The translations under genes and the position numbers were made by a program. DNA of 64,000 bases, from assembly GCA_037157565.1 (NCBI GenBank), contig JAZHRO010000013.1, positions 115,830,001 through 115,894,000 of the forward strand, in the 5' to 3' direction. The DNA is from Thalassia testudinum (lineage: Eukaryota; Streptophyta; Magnoliopsida; Alismatales; Hydrocharitaceae). Positions 47,026 to 59,480 of the stretch are shown here, one piece after another (position 1 is the stretch's first letter; each line of letters opens with the position of its first letter). The notes beneath the pieces were generated by a model, which was not told where the DNA came from, did no database searches, and was given only the letters and a program-made list of their open reading frames with translations.

Positions 47026-47921
47026 CAGTCTTCACTGGAGCCCTCTCTCCTGAGGGAATGACATTTGCACACTTGCATGACCTTCGCAACCTCATCTTCA
47101 TCCATCAATATAATGGCCTTAGATATTCTCTGCCATAGACTATATGGTGATCTCCCCTTGCCATTTTTTGCACGAGATCCCCCTTCACAGTTATGATTTT
47201 CTATCTCCTGCAAGTCCTGCTAATCCCCTGCAGATTCAGGCTGCGCACCAAAAATCCCCTGCTCCTCATTCTCCACATCAACAGGCATTGCTTCCCCTGC
47301 CATTATGGGCGATAGTTCTGTCATTTCCTCTCCGCTCATTTCCTCTTTCTTCAATCTGAATCCCCCTATTCTCCCCTTCACAGCAGCCCTTCCCAGCTTC
47401 GGCAACCAGAGGTTCATCGCCATGAACCATGCATAGCTCCTAAGCCGTCGCCTTCTCATCAGCTTCGAATCCAGATGACTTAAATCACCCTGCTACAATA
47501 TCCCCCACCATAAATTTCAGCCTCAGCATCCAGGAGCTACCATCGCACCTCAAAATCAGATTGTCAGGTATGGATCCAGCGATGAAGACAACAACCTTCA
47601 CAGTCATCAGATGTCCATTCCCCTCCAACACTCCAACGTTCGCGTCATCTGCCACTGTTGTGAAGGTAGAAATCATCGTCGACACAACCTCCTTAGACCT
47701 CAAGTGCAAAGGCAGACCCTTGATCTCTAATTTTCCCATCCTGTCCCCCACTCTCTGAGGAGGCCTCTCCGGCAACGCTCTGTCAAAAGGAGAGACCAGC
47801 CTCTAGATCACCGTGCAGCCTTCATTACAAGATGTTTGAAACCGCAGCTTCTCGATGTCTCCCATACCCAACCCAAAGAGAACAAATCGTGTATCTAATA
47901 GAAAGGAAATCTGCCACAAGT
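47026..47921 (-). pseudogene. LINE ORF1, 5'-truncated and broken
   Basis: Pieces at 47775-47485 (MGKLEIKGLPLHLRSKEVV, then LRCDGSSWMLRLKFMVGDI) and 47459-47220, ending near 47027 just before ORF2. The first piece resembles the RNA-binding N-terminal domain of plant LINE ORF1 proteins (DUF4283-like); this is from pattern memory. No CCHC motif is visible. Confidence 0.65.
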
Positions 47922-49536
47922 TGGGAGAGATGTTGAGGAATAGTCAACAGTTAAATGAAGAAATAAGATAGCTTAGCTACACACTTCCCAGTACTTCTGA
48001 TCCCTACCCATACGACCATGATCATGCAAATAATTTTGAGGAAACCAATGACAATAGGGATCCAGTTTTTGTAGCTATCACTTAGACTCTCCTAATGAGA
48101 CACGGCCACTACAGGACAACGATCATAGTGATTACCCACCCGAGCTTTATTGGAGTCAAAAGCAAGGGAAGATGGTACCTCTTGACGACCTTGACCCCAA
48201 TGACAATATTCTCCTTACCCCTACCAACCTGGGTCAAGTTTGTATTGTTCCTATCACTTCCCCTATTGATTATCTGGTGGAATCCCATTCTACCCTTAGT
48301 GAGCCTACTCCTGACCCTCCTCTTAGGGAATCAACACCTACCATTCAGCATCCTGAGAATTTAAATGCACCCAATGAAGGTGACCCTAAGGGAATGGAGG
48401 ATGAATTAGATCAATTTTAGTCTCAGGAATATGAAGAGTCTATTTCAGAAAATGAGGATACCCCAATAGAGGAACCTGGACTGAAAATCTGGAGTGAATC
48501 ACAAGGGAATTATTTATTATTTGAGGATTTACCTCCAAAGGATATAAATACTATGGTGAAATCCAGATTCCTCCCATCTTTTGAGAATCATCCTCCATCA
48601 AAACAGGAGTTGATATTAGAGGAAGACAAACAAAATAGTGAGAAGCCTAGGGGAGACTCTCAGGGACAAAACACGTCAATTGGGGATTTATACCCTGAGA
48701 AGAATAACGAATTCAATGATATAGTCTTGCTCCAAAATATTAAGACTGATCCCCCTTTAAGAATAATTAAGGATACTGATCCAACTCCTATCTTCACTAA
48801 TGAATCACATATGCACCCCGACAAAAATTTGAGTGAACCAAACGAATCCGGGGATGAGCTTAATGATAATGATTCTGATATTTTAACCCTGCCATCAAAG
48901 AGTTGTAATTTAGAGTCTGCCCTTGATTCAAATATGACTTCGATCATTAATGCTAGGCAGGGTAACCTAAAGTTGTCTACAACTATTAGGGAGTATACAC
49001 AATCTGAATCATTGTTAGAATTGAACCTGACACCGGCTAAGCCCTCATTGGACTTAACTATTACCTTCCAACATTACAAACAACCCTTTTACTCCCTAAC
49101 CGATCCTTGGCTCAGATCTCTGCTCATGTACATTCTTTCTGGAGAACATATCAGGCTAGTACATCTTCGGGTAGAATGGCGAGTGTGGATTGATGCTTGT
49201 ACTTTTACTCTCGCCATTTAAGGGTTTGAACTAATAATGTTTATATCTTTTACAACCCGTCCTGCTCTGGAGGATCCTTGTTATCCTCCACTTATTCCAT
49301 TTCGGGAGGTCCTTTTTCATATTCCTTTTGTTATTCCTAGACCTCCCAAGGTAGCCAACGAGGTTCACCGTTTTCATATCTTCTAGCGAGCATTTTCTAG
49401 GCTCACCAACATCCGTGGCTACCTATTTTCTAGGCCCGCACTGTTATGCACATTTTTAGGGCCTAACTTTTTCTATCTGGAACTAGACTTACAGGTTCCT
49501 TCTAAGTCTGACTACTGACAAAAAAATACAGCGCTT

Positions 49537-49554
49537 GTTGGGAGGCAACCCAGT
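49537..49554 (+). other. Post-coding hairpin, loop AGGCAA (element F)
   Basis: GTTGGG-AGGCAA-CCCAGT: four Watson-Crick pairs plus two G-U type pairs. Same place and loop family as in A and D. Confidence 0.55.
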
Positions 49555-51089
49555 GTTCTGAACAACACCGTCATCAGCTGATTTCTTTCCTTTCTCCTCC
49601 TGTTTTAATTTTACAATGGGGACATTGTAGGATTTAGGCATGGGGGGATGCATTTTGCATTGTAGGAAGTATTATGCATGTAGGTTAGCATATCAAAAAA
49701 AAAATTCTCTTTTCTTGAGCTGATTGGGTTAGTCCCTAGCAAAATATCTTTGTCATTGGAGGTTTTTCTTCTTGAATTATTTCTTAAGTTTAGAATCTAG
49801 TACATTTATTTCACGTGCACGTAGACTGGGTAATGGATCCTTGAAGAAAAGAAATAAACATTTGTGGTCTACTGAGCCCTTGGACAGTTAATAGGGAGTC
49901 AAGCATACTATCTTCTAGTAGATCCGCCCCATATTTGTGAGATGAAAGCAGAGAGATTGCTGGTGCACTAAGTCTAGTGCAAGGGCTCTTAAGTTTTGGA
50001 TAATTAGATGATGATACTTCAGAGTTGGGCATAGTTTTCGCTCTCTGTTCCTGTGTGCGTACTTTGTGTGAATTCCTGAGAGTCACCAAATAAGACAGAT
50101 ACATAGAAATTGAGTCTTGATAAAGCTATGACTATGGTGGATGGTTATGACCGTCCTTTATAGAGTCCTCGACTGAAGGAGGGTAATAGTGTCAAAAGTC
50201 AGAAATACGCCTGTCCTGTCCATTCCTTCCCAGTGCCGAGAATAGGCACTTCCACCAAATAAGCCACACAATATCCTCTTCACCATCATCATCCCTAATA
50301 ATGGCTCAAAAATAAAAGTCTGTATAGTGTTGTGTTGATTAATAAAGAAGAAAAAGAAAAAGAAGAAGAAGAAGAAACAAAAAAAAGGAAAAAAGAAAAA
50401 AAAAAGAAAAAAAAAGAAGAAAAGAAAAGACAGAAAGAAAAGAAAAGAGTCCAGGGTTATCTTTGTAACATTGTTTCTAAGGCAACAAAGCATCTATCGT
50501 GTTCCACCAAATATGACCCATAGCTACCTTTCAGTATTTCTGATTGTCTGAATACTAGTTGAGGACTCTAACTTAGTTGTAGAGTTATTGGGACTTTAAT
50601 TGAAGTGTGGATGCCATGTGAGGCCACCAAACAATGAGTATAATTACTGAATCTGGCGAGATTTGTGATCTCAGAAAGAAAAGAAAGAAAAGAGTGAGTG
50701 CCCAGGAACATCAAGAGAGCACATTTGTTTAGCCTCTCTCCGAGTTGACTTGTCTAATAGTCTAGAGATCTAGAGTCTGTAGTACTAGATTCCATGTAGC
50801 ACCAGATGAGTGTGTGCCACCAAATACAAATCCATTCAACTCGATATCTCTTTCCTAAGCCAAACACCAGGGTCAAATTATAGATTATCTTCTGCTTTAT
50901 CCCTGAGAGAAGTAGTTGCCTATCCCGACAGTAATATTTACCAAGGGTGAAGTACGAACTCCCAATGCGAATTGGCTTTTTCACGTGGATCTGTTACCTA
51001 TGCTATCATCACTTCACATTTGTCTGGATCTCTAAAGTTTTCAAATAAAAAAAGAAGAAATCTTCTGATTACTTTTATTATTTTTCATT

Positions 51090-51108
51090 TTTGCTAGGGA
51101 CTAGCAAA
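51090..51108 (+). other. PPT-proximal hairpin of element F
   Basis: Perfect 8-bp stem TTTGCTAG/CTAGCAAA, loop GGA. Confidence 0.7.
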
Positions 51109-51126
51109 TCTTAGGCATAGGGCATT

Positions 51127-52937
51127 TGATGAGTCTATTTTAATGGACTATTGTTATGCCTAAGTTAACTTTAATCTTACCTTTTAGGTTTGTTAATAAC
51201 TACATTAAGTTATAGAATGTTTGCATGCATCATTATTTAAGTTTACATCTATTTTATCGCACTTTATAACTTAATATGTAATGATTTTATATTTTGTTGT
51301 TGTAGGAATCAGGTTGGGAAAGAACAGGAGGAGGTGAAAGAAATTTCTCCCAACAACCTCGACTTCACCTCACCCAATCTCCGGCGGCCTCAACACCCCC
51401 AACAGCCACGACCAAAATTAGTAAAGGGATTTGAAAATTCCTTAACTCATGCGGGGAGAGATGATAAAAAGGATTGGCAAAGTTGCATCTAGATCTGGGG
51501 ATCTTCTTCTACCCCTGGCGGGGAATTATCTCCACCTTCTCCACCGTGGAGAGGGTGGACACTATGAACCAAGAGTGCCCTATGCACACCCACGCCCTCA
51601 TCAGTCCAAGAAGCCTGCAGGCACCACCTTCCACTGCATGCGTGTGTGCGCCCTTGCACGCCACAATGCCAAGCCTCTCACCGCCTTTCCCCACACTGCC
51701 TGTAAGCACTAAGCGCCCTTCTTCGCATTCCACTGCAGGCACACCCCCACAAGCACGCCCCCTCCAGCGCCATCACCGGCCCCCCACAGCATGCTAGCCG
51801 TGCCCTGCAAGCGTTGCAGGCAATAGCGCGCCTCACACCAAGCCCTCCTTCCTTTAGCGTGCAACCGCTTGCTCGCACTTGCATTCTTTACAGGCGTACA
51901 CTAGCCTCCACCGCGTGCTTCACCTTCCACCACAAGCGCCTGCCCTCCCAAGAGCTCGCAAGTGCTGCACCGCGCCCCCTACAGGCGTGCACCTATGCTC
52001 CCACCGCGCTCTCGCGCTACTGCATCGAGCGTCCTCTCCACTGCAGGCTTGTACTTGCTCCCTCTACAATTGCCCGCACCTACGCCATCGCCTGCAGGCG
52101 CCCCTGCATTGCACCGCAGCCACACGCAGGTGACCGCAGGTCCAGAGCTGCACCCTGCAGGCACTGCAAAGGACCACTCCAGCGTCACCACCAGCGCCCT
52201 TGTGTGCACGCGCCCAGCGCGTAGCCACGTGGGCTGTAGTAGTAGGGTGCCCACGCATCCACATGTGGCAGTTCTCTTCCAGCAGCCAACAGGCCAACGG
52301 CCATTCTCCTTTGCCTAGCCGCCGCCGGCCTCCTCCGACCGCCGCATCACCGCCGTTGCGTAGCCCTCATCGAGGTGCACCTCCCCGTTGACTCTCGCTG
52401 CCAACCATGCACGGTCGCCCACGTGAGGAAAAGAGAGGAGAAATCCTCTGTTTTTCTCTCAATTAATAATTACATTCAATGCCATTTCCAATTATATATT
52501 CATATTTTATTCTGACCACATTGCATTGATGCACTCAAACTTTCCTGAAATTACTTGTGTTATTGCATGATTCTACATTGAATTTCAAATCAAATTTGCA
52601 TGCAAGTTGAATTTATATGATATGCCATTACATATGCATCATATGCATATTTTTGGAGCTTAATTCCTGACGTGAAAACTACATAAATACCCCTGAACCT
52701 TTAAGGAAATTGCAAGCTTCATTTAAAATAGCATATTCCTCGCATTAAAGATGCAAAAGAGTCTGTGAACTGTATATTCCTTGACTTGTGAATTTATTGG
52801 TCTATTCCTCCATGTGGATACAACATCCTTTACTGTGGTTAAAATTGATATTTAGTTTTGATTGAGAGATTTTCCACCACATAAAACACGACACATCATT
52901 CTATTGCTATCACAACTAAGCGAAACTCTCTCCGTCA
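51127..52937 (+). repeat. Element F 3' LTR (1811 bp)
   Basis: Starts TGATGAGTCT and ends CTCCGTCA. About 40 bp longer than the 5' LTR, mostly from extra sequence near 51940-51970. Confidence 0.92.
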
Positions 52938-52942
52938 CAACC

Positions 52943-55244
52943 AAGTCCCTATCCATCCCGAGGACTAGAAAAAGGTGACTTTCACCTGTCCCTATGAAAG
53001 CTTTGCTTTCCGTAGAATGCCTTTTGGCCTTTGTAATGCACCTGCAACTTTTCAAAGGTGTATGATATCTATTTTCTCAGACATGGTGGGAGAGTTATGG
53101 AAGTATTCATGGATGATTTCTCCATTTTTGGAGATTTGTTTGATTCTTGCCTGGCTAACCTGGAATTGATCCTTAAGAGATGCATCAAAACACAGTTGGT
53201 CCTTAGCTAGGAAAAGAGTCACTTCATGACACGAGAAGGCATCATCATGGGTCATGTCATCTCTGAGTGGGGAATTGAAGTTGATAAAGCTAAGGTGGAT
53301 TCTATCTCCAAACATCCTCCTCCCACATCTGTTAAACAAATCCGTTCATTTCTAGGTCATGTGGGATTTTATAGGAGGTTCATCAAGGACTTCTCTAAGG
53401 TTGCTAGACCTTTGAGCAAACTTCTGGCCAAAGATACGCCGTTTGATTTTGATGAATCATGCCACAAGACATTTGATTTTCTTAAAACTGCAGTCACCTG
53501 TGCTCCTGTGTTGCAACCACCGATCTGGATAGCCCCATTTAAGATCATGACCGACACTTCTAATTATACGATCGGGATTATTTTACGTCAGAAGATAGAC
53601 AAGAAGCCCTCTGTCATCTACTATGCTCGCAAAACTCTGGACAAGGCCCAGAGAAACTACGCTGTTACCGAAAAGGAATTGCTAGCTGTAGTATTTGCAT
53701 TGGAAAAATTCAAGGCTTATCTCTTAGGATCTTATCTTATAAACTTTATCGATCACTTGATCTTGAGACATCTCTTGGCTAAAAAGGATGACAAACCCGG
53801 CTCATTCGATGGATTCATTTACTTCAAGAATTTGATCTTGAAATTAAAGACAAATCCCGGGCACAAATGTGGTGGCAGATCATTTTTTTTTAGACTCCTA
53901 AGTGATTCTTCTCATCTGGATATTCCAATTACTGATACTATTCTTGCAGTTTCGGGTGTTCAAACCAAAACATGGTTAATTCTTTGGTTGTTGGTCAAAT
54001 CCCTCAGGATTGGACCAAGCAACAATGGGATAGACTTATATCTAAGGCCAAATATTACTTTTGGGATGATCCTGAACTGTACCACATCGGCTCTGATTAG
54101 ATTATTCACCGATGTGTTCTGGAGAATGAATTTCAAAGCATACTTGAGTTCATCCATGCATCTGTGTGGTGGACATTTCTCCGAGAAAAAGACAGCTGCA
54201 AAAATTTTGCAATCTAGATTTTATTGGCCGTCTTTATTCAAGGATGCCTAGGAATTCTCAAGGTCGTGTTCCCGCTGCTAGGCACTCAGGAGCATAGCCA
54301 AGAGAGACATGACGCCTCTAAACCCTATTCTCCCCGTTGAAATCTTCAACGTTTGGGGCATCGATTTCATGGGACCCTTCCTCCCTTCATTTTGACAATA
54401 GTACATTCTTGTAGCTATTGACTACGTGTCCAAATGGATTGAGGCTATTCCTACCCGAACCAATGACCACAAGGTGGTCAGTGATTTTGTCAAGAAGAAT
54501 ATCTTCAGTTAGTTCGGGATTCTGAGGGCCATCATCAGCAATGGTGGTACTTGCTTTACCAATGCCTAGTTATGTAATTTACTGGCAAAATATGAGGTGA
54601 ATCACAGAATCTCCACACCTTACCATCCCCAGACAAATGGACAAGCCGAGATCTCCAACCGGGAGATCAACTACATTCTGCAAAAGACGGTTAGGCATGA
54701 TAGAAAAGATTAGACTCAAAAGCTTGATGACACTCTTTAGGCCTATTGTACGACATACAAGATGACTATCGGCATGTCACCATTTCATCTAGTGTATGGA
54801 AAAGAATGTCATTTACCCATTGAAATTGAACATAGGGCATTCTGGGTAATCAAGAAATGCAACTTTGATTTAAGTTTAGTCGGAAAGACCAGGAAACTCC
54901 AACAATCTAAGTTGGAGGAGCTTAGAAATGACGCATATGAGAATGCCAAGTTCTATAAGGCTAGGACCAAAGCTCTTCATGACCAGCTAATTTCCCGCAA
55001 GAGCTTTGAGCTAAACTAGAAGGTCTGGCTCTTTGATTCTAGACTTAAGCTCTTTCCTGGCAAGCTTAGGTCAAAGTGGAGTGGCCCATTCATCATTGAT
55101 CGGATATTCCCAAATGGGGCCGTTGAGATCTCTGAACCAAAGACAGGTAATTCTTTTAAGGTCAACGGACAACATCTGAATCCTTATGTTGACCGTGTTA
55201 TTCTAGAACTCGTCTCAGACAAGGTTGCTTTAACCTTGATGTGA
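52943..55244 (+). pseudogene. pol: C-terminal RT, RNase H and integrase of element C, broken
   Basis: Resumes at QVPIHPED after F. It reads SFAFRRMPFGLCNAPATFQ, then a shift at 53085 that takes the catalytic FMDDFS motif out of frame. An open stretch 53226-54251 holds the RT thumb (GHVGFYRRFIKDFSKVARPL) and RNase H (IMTDTSNYTIG, EKELLAVVFALEKFKAYLLG). A further shift comes near 53840. Integrase follows in pieces: [22 protein letters not shown], and LVYGKECHLPIEIEH (54762-55019). The end reads [20 protein letters not shown] and stops at TGA 55242-55244. It completes the pol started at 38733. Confidence 0.88.
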
Positions 55245-56626
55245 CTTCTTTGGCTGGACCCTGCCTAACTGATGGCATTAAACTTAGCACTTGTATAGTC
55301 TGACTCAGAGCTAACCAAAGCATCATGGAATACAAGTGATATTTTCTTCATTCTACCCTTTTTCCCATGCCTTTTATTTTCAATGAGGACATTGCATCAG
55401 CTAGGCATGGGGGTGGATTCATTTTTTGAATCATATTGTCAGCTCTGTGGATTTCTTGTAAATTTTCCTTATTTTTCCTTTTTATTTAAAAAAATGATGA
55501 ATTAGGAAAAGAAAATTTAGGCTTTAGAAATTTTCAATCTTAGGAAATAATACAGTAGCACCTGAACACTTAGACCCTTCAGGTCTTCAAACTTAATCAG
55601 CCCGAGTGTCCATTAAAATGTGGACTTGTTTCTTAAGTCCTCACCATTTGAAAATTCATTTTAAATTGGTTAAATGAGTTGGGGTAAAAGTACACGACTT
55701 ATCAACCCGCCCTCTGATTTGAGGAGACTTTATGTCTAAGCATCCACACACTATTTGCAATGACTCGCTTTTCGATGGTTTTAACGGAAATTGGATAGCT
55801 AATGAAACTTCTAGGGTGGTATGGCTGGCAAGTTATCGTGGGTAACATTCCATTGGTCAGTTGTCCAAAGCCCAGTCACAAGACCATTCTCTTCTTGCTG
55901 CCTTTAAGTAAATCTTAGATCAGGGAAGCCACCTACTTAAAAAGAAAAGGAAAAGAAAAAGAAATAGAAAGGAAGAAAAAAAGAAAGAAATAAGCACACT
56001 TCACCACACGAGTATGACTGACAAGTTGTCGATGGTAACAACTCATCGGCCGGTTGTCCAGAACCCAGGTCACAAAAATGCACATTTAATTCCAAACACT
56101 TAGGAAGAAGATGAGAACTAGAATAAGCCAGGGAGATATACACTGGGTTTGCTCTTGTGTTGACCCCATAAAAATAAAAGTAGGGAGAAAGTTACTAGTC
56201 ATATAAATACACCTTTAGGCAAAATTCCTTTTCAAGGTCACCTAAGGGCGTAGAAACCCGAAGTCCATTCTAGTTGCCGATCAGCGAGTCTATCACATTT
56301 CACACATAAAGATGCTTAGTACTTAGAGTTCTATTTTAGTCTTGGGTGGGTTGGGTAGCCATAGAAAGCTGCTTCGAAACTCTGAACCTAAAAATCCAAA
56401 AAAAAAAGATTTAGAAAAGAAGAAAGAAAAAAGATGCTTCTGCTTTTGAATAAGGCGAGGGCATGGGTGGTATGCATTTTGGCATACACCCAGGAGCTGT
56501 TGTGTCGCTGTAGTTCAGGTCTTCAGTAATTAGATCCTAGTGCTGAAAAATAACTCTTTCCCAAGAAATCCAATCCTAATTCTTTTATAAATAGCATATA
56601 GTTTTTGCTAGGGACTAGCAAAAGTT
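55245..56626 (+). other. Element C 3' UTR
   Basis: Non-coding. Contains an internal PPT-like motif AGGCATGGGGGTG (55403-55415) preceded by ATGAGGACATTG, purine runs near 55940-56000 and 56396-56430, and the PPT-proximal hairpin (56603-56623). The AGGYAA hairpin of A, D and F is not evident. Confidence 0.7.
56603..56623 (+). other. PPT-proximal hairpin of element C
   Basis: Perfect 9-bp stem TTTTGCTAG/CTAGCAAAA, loop GGA, 3 bp before the PPT. Confidence 0.7.
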
Positions 56627-56639
56627 AGGCATGGCGGTG
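56627..56639 (+). other. Polypurine tract of element C
   Basis: AGGCATGGCGGTG, one change from AGGCATGGGGGTG, abutting the 3' LTR. Confidence 0.75.
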
Positions 56640-58366
56640 TGATGTGTATACATCTAAGTAGCCTAAAATGTCTATTTATACATGTTCTTAGTGCAATAGA
56701 AGCATCATGCATTGTAAATATTACATAACATCCATCATCATGCATTTAGGTCAAATTGTACAAATTGTATAGTAATTTGCTCTTTTTGGCGATCAGGGAC
56801 AGGATGATATTTAATCAGGGCCTTGTATTGAAGATCCAACCATACCAATCTGATGAGGGTTAATTGGAGTTCAACGACTCCAAGATCACCCCGATCAGAC
56901 TTCTGCAGCATCAGATGCAGTCTGAGAAAGATCTAAGATCAAGGGGCCAAGTGGTGTAAATCTGTACTTCAAATGATAAATCCGATCGCACGGATGGGTT
57001 TGGATCATCGATCATAGCCCAACAACTCAAAAATCGATCCAATCCAACATCTGTGGCACCACTTACAAGAAAGAGAAGATGGATGGCCAAGATGGCGCCA
57101 CGTGTCTCTATCCCAGTCGCCCAACACCGGCCCAAGCCCTTCGCTCCATCGCTGAAGGCTCGATGAAGATGCAATCTCGGCCATTAGATCAAGATCCAAT
57201 GGCTAAGGGTGCGTGTGTGTAACCTCAAAATGCGCCTCAAAGGGCAGCTTGGCACGTTGGGCAAGCACCTCTTCATGAGGCAGAGATCGTAGGGTTGAGC
57301 CCTCGTGCGCCTCAAATCGAAGGCGCAAGTAGGCGTGGGCGAAATTCGCTTGTTGGATGCAGAGCAGACAGTGGATGAAGTGACTACGTGGCAGCTTGGA
57401 CGAGCGCTGATGTGCACACGCTTGATGACGCGCCGCTGCACACGTGATCTCACGCACAGGTGCGCGATGAAGGGCTATTGCAGATGCATCCTAAGCCGTC
57501 CGATCTTGCGATCGAACGACTGAGGTTTTCTAAACGTGGATGTGCATTGAAGCAAAGGAAGAGGAGGAGGCAGATATGCGCGATGCTACACGCACGTTCA
57601 GCCTTTAGTGACGTTTATATCTGTCATTAAAGGCTGATGCATTTAATCTTCTAAGCCTTAAACGACATTTTTGCCCCCAACCTCTACACCTATAAAAAGG
57701 CCCTACGACCCCCACATTCTTCTCATCCCTTCCTCCATCTCTCTCCCACTCCTAATCTCTAAAGAAGCTTGACTCAAACCTAGGATGCTCCTCTAGAGTA
57801 AAAATCAAAATTTTATCCACTTCTCACCCCATTTATGGAGCACCCGTGGTCGTCTTCTTGCCCCCATTCCGGAAGTGGATCCCGCGATCACGATGCCCTG
57901 CCCCACCCCCGATTCTTCCTGATTCACCCTCCATCCTCCATTTTCGCTCTCCTTCTTCCAGGCAACGTCCCTCAAACTCGTCCTCCAAGCAGCCGTCGAG
58001 GAGGATAACTTCTCTCCCCCTTCTCTTTATGGCTTTCTAAATTAGATTTCCTGCTTTCTAGTTGTAGTTGAAATAACATTATTTGGATTATAAAAGTTAT
58101 CTCCCTCTCTATCTCTCTCTCTCTCTAGTTGTAGTGTTTATATTGCAAATACAATAGAAGCATTGTGATTATCTTGTCTTTAAACAAAAATTACAAGAAA
58201 AATATAATTGCGGATCTCAAATCGACGTAGCCTCTTTATGTTCAACCTGAGACTCCTTTTAAGTTTCGATAAAAATTATTTGATTATTTAGATTTTCTCG
58301 CAAATTACACTACGACGATAGGTTTTTAAAACTAAAATATTTTTGCGATGAATTTTCAATACAATA
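56640..58366 (+). repeat. Element C 3' LTR (1727 bp)
   Basis: Starts TGATGTGTATAC and ends ACAATA (CA changed to TA). TATA at 57691-57697. Right flank attga differs from the left flank attaa at one base. Confidence 0.92.
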
Positions 58367-59480
58367 ATTGATTCCTGTGATTTCTAACTTGCCTATCTAC
58401 TTTGTTATGCTTTGCGAGGTACATCATAAGGAGATCTTCCATGCAATCAACCTCTCCAAGGGAAGGTAAAATTTTTTCTTCTTCCCTAATCACCTCCTAA
58501 CCTTGGGAAGAGAAAAAGGAAACAAAATCAATTAGGATCCACTTGCTTTATAATATCATTTAAAGGCAAAGAGTTTCCTAATTTGTGAGATTTACCAACA
58601 ATAGATTGAAGTCGAGACGATTTGATTAGAGATTCCCTATTATGATTTCCTGTACCTATTTGAGATTTGTGCTAAATTTCCCAACATCTTAGACTACTCA
58701 CTTTCTTGTTTGGGTCCAAGGTGTTACATTTGAAATCAAATTGAACTTGAAATAGAGCTAATTAGAGTTTCCTCATTAGGGTTTTGAAGTGTTAGTACAC
58801 ATTTGCCTGCAATTAACCCAAATTTCATCCTCAACCTTAGGGTAGGTTAGGTGAAGTTGGTTCACTCTATGAACCAACCAACCTCAAAATTAGGTCACAA
58901 ATTGAATTAACTTCTAAATCAACTGAAATTCAAGGCACAATTAGGGATAAAATTGGTAGACTTAGGTCTCAATTCATACATTCCGATCTACTTGGGATCT
59001 CAGTGACAAGGATGGTCAGGTAGGGGAAACCCTGTAACCCGTGGGGATGCTCTACCATGTAGGGGTCTTTACAAGACTCTCCCTTCCTTGTTGCCCAAGT
59101 AATTCTTGGGTGTGTGGGTTTCTGGTCTAGAGGTATCATCCGCCTTGAAATAGCCTTAGTCATCCAAAATTTTTGGGTGCCTTGATGGGGTCCAATACAC
59201 ATCTAGTCACTCATCTATTCTGTAATGCACATACACAGGAGAGGTCCCTAGGTTTGACCTAGAGGCCTCCATTAGAGTTGATCTTCTTTGGGGAAAATCT
59301 GATATGGTTTGATCAATTCAATCTAGACCTGAATTTGATTCTACATCTTGATCCACCACTTGATTTGGAAATGGAACTTGACAACATAGGAAAAATGTTC
59401 AAAAAACCTGAATCCCATATGAGCAATGATGAGCCCATATTTGTGGGCTATTTAGTTACTTAAGTGCCTAGGAATTAGAT
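58367..59480 (+). mobile_element. Body G, continued: leader-like sequence
   Basis: Continues the body that starts at 18200, on the other side of C. Mostly non-coding. A small open frame ends at 59463 (LDPPLDLEMELDNIGKMF). No gag, protease or RT motif. Assignment to G rests only on position. Confidence 0.5.

Larger units (their letters stand above)
43413..47921 (-). mobile_element. L1-type LINE, 5'-truncated, inserted in element F
   Basis: Minus strand: ends in a poly(A) tail (T-run to 43423), flanked by a 13-bp duplication. It encodes the end of ORF1, then ORF2 with endonuclease, RT and a C-terminal zinc-finger domain. At 4.5 kb it is shorter than typical plant L1s (about 6-7 kb), and the 5' end falls within ORF1. 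Several stops and shifts. Confidence 0.93.
43015..49221 (+). pseudogene. Acidic reading frame of element F, split by the LINE
   Basis: ATG at 43015. The first part (to 43399) is rich in Tyr, Pro and Asp (MDHPYSYHLDYQSQYFPS) with one TAG at 43375. The LINE then intervenes. The second part (47935-49221) begins LRNSQQLNEEI and is later very acidic, with a shift near 48150 and a TAG at 48418. The junction region, MIEMQ followed by KEMMESMGEML, resembles the coiled-coil stretch near the end of A gag, so this may be a gag tail that lost the capsid domain. No protease, RT or integrase motif. I do not recognise the rest. Confidence 0.6.
49222..51126 (+). other. Element F 3' UTR and PPT
   Basis: Non-coding. 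Contains the AGGCAA hairpin (49537-49554), an internal PPT-like motif (49636-49650), a long purine run (50343-50450), the PPT-proximal hairpin (51090-51108) and a decayed PPT AGGCATAGGGCATT (51113-51126). The part from about 50620 matches body X (15780-16346). Confidence 0.75.
40028..52937 (+). mobile_element. Element F: non-autonomous LTR retrotransposon (family III) inserted in C
   Basis: LTRs at 40028-41798 and 51127-52937 with TSD caacc (40023-40027 and 52938-52942), which cuts the YSGYNQ motif of C RT. Without the LINE the body is about 4.8 kb. It has a decayed PBS, a leader, one broken acidic reading frame, a 3' UTR and a PPT, but no protease, RT or integrase. The first 210 bp of the LTRs differ at about 8 positions. 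Confidence 0.92.
18265..58366 (+). mobile_element. Element C: old Athila-type retrotransposon split by elements D and F
   Basis: Two LTRs (18265-19987 and 56640-58366) of nearly equal length, flanked by attaa (18260-18264) and attga (58367-58371). Body order: PBS, leader, gag, protease, RT, RNase H, integrase, 3' UTR, PPT. D (20218-35696) splits the leader and F (40028-52937) splits the RT. Removing both leaves about 11.7 kb, a normal Athila length. The first 240 bp of the LTRs differ at about 30 positions, so it is the oldest datable insertion here. Confidence 0.92.

Noticed and set aside
50158..50493. 111-codon reading frame, minus strand, with Phe-rich run
   Set aside because: Product of the purine run read on the other strand.
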